In this document: piece after piece, positions 34,019 through 34,195 of the stretch
How positions within the stretch are numbered: position 1 is the first letter of the stretch
Layout: every line of letters starts with the position of its first letter
Source: Saprospiraceae bacterium
Lineage (GTDB): Bacteria; Bacteroidota; Bacteroidia; Chitinophagales; Saprospiraceae
Length of the DNA: 34,195 nucleotides
Assembly (NCBI GenBank): GCA_020850225.1
Contig: JADZFD010000107.1
Coordinates: forward strand, 1-34,195
Direction of reading: 5' to 3'
Translations under genes and position numbers: made by a program
Notes under the pieces: generated by a model
Told to the model about the DNA's origin: nothing
The model's input: only the letters and a program-made list of their open reading frames with translations
The model's database searches: none

Positions 34019-34058
34019 AATGTCAGAAAATACTCGTCTTGGTGTATTCTCTGACATT
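34019..34058 (+). terminator. Strong rho-independent terminator
   Basis: AATGTCAGAAAATAC (34019-34033) pairs with GTATTCTCTGACATT (34044-34058) over 15 bp with one mismatch and a 10-nt loop, followed by T residues (TTT then AATT). An A run precedes the stem, so it could act in both directions. It ends the rightward unit containing the small genes. Confidence 0.8.
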
Positions 34059-34065
34059 TTTAATT

Positions 34066-34085
34066 GTGTGTATAACAAATTGCAC
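34066..34085 (-). repeat. Inverted copy of the 20-bp left-end repeat core
   Basis: GTGTGTATAACAAATTGCAC is the exact reverse complement of the core at 159-178 and nearly that of 225-244. A 20-bp exact match is unlikely by chance in 34 kb, so this appears to be a dispersed genomic repeat. Confidence 0.75.
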
Positions 34086-34106
34086 TTTTATTATAAATCT
34101 TATTGC

Positions 34107-34195
34107 TTCACTATATTTTGTCGCCTCGAGCCGGCTTGGCTTTTACTTTTTTCATTGCCAAAAAAGTAAACAAAAAGTCTAGGTCAAAAAAGGCG
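34107..34195. repeat. Hairpin-bearing intergenic element at the window edge
   Basis: A sequence of different style (CTCGAGCCGGCTTGGC...) contains a perfect 11-bp stem TTTACTTTTTT/AAAAAAGTAAA (34142-34152 and 34160-34170) with a CATTGCC loop, and continues CAAAAAGTCTAGGTC to the window end. Similar 'CTTTTACTTTTTT...AAAAAAGTAAACAAAAAG' elements are, as I recall, widely dispersed between genes of many Bacteroidota. It is cut off by the window end, so its length is unknown. Confidence 0.55.

Noticed and set aside
33860-34054. Open frame of 64 codons on the plus strand
   Set aside because: It starts 4 nt after the better-looking 37-residue frame, runs into the terminator stem and has an irregular Cys/Trp-rich composition.

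Overview
The window comes from an A+T-rich member of the Bacteroidota. The evidence is a type IX secretion (T9SS) C-terminal sorting domain on the 11570-13630 protein, several promoters matching the Bacteroidota -7 element TAnnTTTG instead of E. coli-type boxes, few recognisable Shine-Dalgarno sites, and families typical of this phylum (DUF4252, a fused CzcA-outer-membrane-factor pump, a Haem_bd cytochrome). I cannot name the genus. There are no rRNA, tRNA, CRISPR, phage or transposase genes.

Layout. 1-560 is non-coding, with a 66-bp tandem repeat and a terminator. 562-2290 (minus) is an ECF sigma factor, a membrane anti-sigma-like protein with a duplicated cytoplasmic motif, and a DUF4252 protein. 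2462-4639 holds a polysaccharide flippase (plus) and a rhomboid protease (minus) that converge. 4890-10889 is a 1999-residue alpha-2-macroglobulin-like protein whose thioester motif is degenerate. 11061-11486 is a small four-helix membrane protein that shares a bidirectional terminator with a T9SS-exported beta-propeller (11570-13630). 14079-14801 is an outer-membrane lipoprotein.

15032-21914 is a complete tripartite ABC exporter operon: TetR regulator, TolC-like outer-membrane factor, lipoprotein HlyD-type adaptor, two ATPases and two ABC-2 permeases. It resembles the E. coli cecR-ybhGFSR set, but with its own TolC and with the two ATPase domains as separate genes. Active-site residues are divided between the ATPases so that only one of the two composite sites looks canonical. 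A perfect 16-bp palindrome sits 13 nt before the TetR start and is a good operator candidate.

21911-33138 (minus) is a metal-resistance cluster. It contains a ZntA-like Zn/Cd/Pb P1B ATPase with a His-rich N-terminus, a small His-rich exported protein, a CzcA-type RND pump fused to its own outer-membrane factor through what looks like an internal signal peptide, a lipoprotein adaptor, a haem-binding protein, and a P2-like ATPase that lacks the calcium-site residues. The 21911-30990 part looks compositionally unlike its flanks and may have been acquired.

The right end (33139-34195) has a near-consensus promoter driving a 61-residue highly charged protein, a possible 37-residue microprotein followed by a strong terminator, an inverted copy of the 20-bp core of the left-end repeat, and a hairpin-bearing element that looks like a dispersed intergenic repeat.

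Nothing here is clearly a wholly new system. The most distinctive observations are the RND-OMF fusion with an internal signal peptide, the thioester-less macroglobulin, the asymmetric ABC ATPase pair, and the dispersed repeats at both ends.
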